Shown piece by piece: positions 63,110 through 64,000 of a stretch of DNA of 64,000 nt. Position numbers and translations under genes: made by a program. The number at the start of each line of letters is the position of its first letter. The stretch's first letter is position 1. The stretch is from Halomonas sp. Y3. Lineage in GTDB: Bacteria; Pseudomonadota; Gammaproteobacteria; Pseudomonadales; Halomonadaceae. The stretch lies in the NCBI RefSeq assembly GCF_024137965.1, contig NZ_CP099975.1:1178001-1242000 (forward strand), in the 5' to 3' direction. The notes under the pieces are model-generated. The model worked only from the letters and a program-made list of their open reading frames with translations, was not told where the DNA came from and searched no databases.

Positions 63110-63760
63110 GCGCAGGCTGATGATCCGCCAGCCGCGGGCCTCGGCCACCTCGCGCAGGGTAGGGTCGGGGTCCACCGCCACCGGGTGGTCGACCTTCTCC
63201 AGCAGCGGCAGGTCGTTGTGGGAGTCGCTGTAGAACCAGGCGTCGTCCAGGGTCAGCTCCTTGTCGGCCAGCCACTCCTCCAGGCGCTGGACCTTGCCCT
63301 CCTGGAAGCTCGGGATGCCCTTCACCCGGCCGGTGTAGCGGCCGTCCACCACCTCGGGCTCCACGGCGATTAGGTCGTCGATGCCCAGCCGCTCGGCGAT
63401 GGGGCCGGTGATGAAGCGGTTGGTGGCGGTGATGATCAGCAGGGTATCGCCGCGGCTGCGGTGGCGGGCCACCAGCTCCTCGCCCCTGGGCAGGATGTGC
63501 GGCTCGATCTTGCTGGCCATGAACTGCTGGTGCCAGGCGGCCAGCTGCTCGGGGCTGTTCTCGGCCAGCGGCTTCAGGGCGATGGCGAGGTAGGCGAGGA
63601 TATCCAGGGTGCCGGCCTCGTAGGCGGCCATATGCTGGTCATTGGCCTCGCGGTAGGCCACCGGGTCCACGGCGCCCTGCTCGAGCAGGAACTCCCCCCA
63701 GGCGTGATCGCTGTCGGTCGACAGCAGCGTGTTGTCCAGGTCGAAGATGGCCAGGCTCAC
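63107..63760 (-). CDS. HAD-superfamily (subfamily IB) phosphatase, SerB-like
   Basis: 217 residues from a GTG at 63760, chosen because GGGAG stands six bases before it and the peptide then begins [12 protein letters not shown] as in homologues; an ATG at 63772 has no ribosome binding site. Motif I is [14 protein letters not shown], motif [11 protein letters not shown], motif [14 protein letters not shown]. Such proteins dephosphorylate phosphoserine-like substrates. It diverges from rppH, as in Pseudomonas. Confidence 0.88.
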
Positions 63761-63937
63761 GATGACTCCCATGAGTTAGAAAAATGAGATGTGCACGTCG
63801 GGTCGAAAGCCGGCGATTATCGCAGAAGCCGACGCTGGCTGCGACCCGGGCCGGCGGCTTGGCCGCAAGGCGTATTGATGCGCTTCATCGGCTTGTGGAA
63901 GAATGTCGTCAATACTGGTTTCTACAAGGTGAAGTCC

Positions 63938-64000
63938 GTGATCGACGCTGACGGCTTTCGCCCCAACGTTGGCATCATCATCGCCAACGAGCAGGGGCAG
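63938..64000 (+). CDS. rppH: RNA pyrophosphohydrolase RppH, 5' part only
   Basis: A GTG at 63938 opens a frame reading MIDADGFRPNVGIIIANEQGQ, the typical RppH N-terminus, cut by the window edge. AAGGTGAAG lies just before the GTG. An in-frame ATG at 63878 would add 20 residues not found in the family. RppH removes pyrophosphate from mRNA 5' ends and starts RNase E decay. Confidence 0.88.
   Translation, partial: MIDADGFRPNVGIIIANEQGQ

Overview
The window reads as chromosomal DNA of a high-G+C gammaproteobacterium, most probably Halomonas or another Halomonadaceae. The reasons are the gene content and order (nasA/cobA/nasR/narK, nudE-yrfG-hslR-hslO-pckA, gshA-dsbB-rsd, a HAD gene divergent from rppH) and strong Shine-Dalgarno sequences throughout. 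The genus is inference; I see no rRNA, tRNA, CRISPR array or insertion sequence.

Positions 1-11.3 kb are a complete nitrate/nitrite assimilation locus. A leftward operon carries an FAD reductase (nasC-like), nirB and nirD. A divergent rightward operon carries nasA and the siroheme enzyme cobA. A convergent pair carries the nitrate transporter narK and the nitrate-sensing ANTAR antiterminator nasR. Both divergent leaders hold a strong intrinsic terminator preceded by a small hairpin with an AnnGnn hexaloop that overlaps the terminator's 5' arm, which is the architecture expected of NasR-controlled antitermination. A near-consensus sigma-54 promoter lies before nasA.

11.6-26.6 kb is ordinary chromosome: two L,D-transpeptidases, an ABC exporter, an M23 murein hydrolase, a pirin/LysR pair, a glutathionyl-hydroquinone reductase, yaiI, a DEAD-box helicase, an EamA transporter, an amidotransferase and argE.

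26.6-35.0 kb is an accessory, defence-flavoured segment. It has a 5'-truncated nemA remnant, a 70-bp tandem repeat made of GACATGTC palindromes, a Fic protein, the first ~21 codons of a lost type I methylase (hsdM), two small unknown genes, a YefM-YoeB toxin-antitoxin pair with a perfect palindromic operator, and a 1180-residue helicase-phospholipase D fusion that resembles type II Mokosh (MkoC).

35.3-42.0 kb holds a YkvI-type transporter, a SixA-CHAD fusion, an SDR, a DUF503 protein and the anaerobic ribonucleotide reductase locus with tandem NrdR boxes. Here nrdD is split: the glycyl-radical tail is encoded by a separate 53-codon gene. A lower-G+C lipoprotein gene (42.3 kb) looks like an island of its own.

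43-64 kb is again core genome: ilvD; nudE | yrfG-hslR-hslO-pckA; an acyl-CoA synthetase; tex; gshA-dsbB; rsd/algQ; an RND efflux pair; mdh; a HAD phosphatase; and the start of rppH. REP-like palindromes occur at 42.2 and 50.3 kb, and a heptamer repeat family surrounds the mdh terminator.
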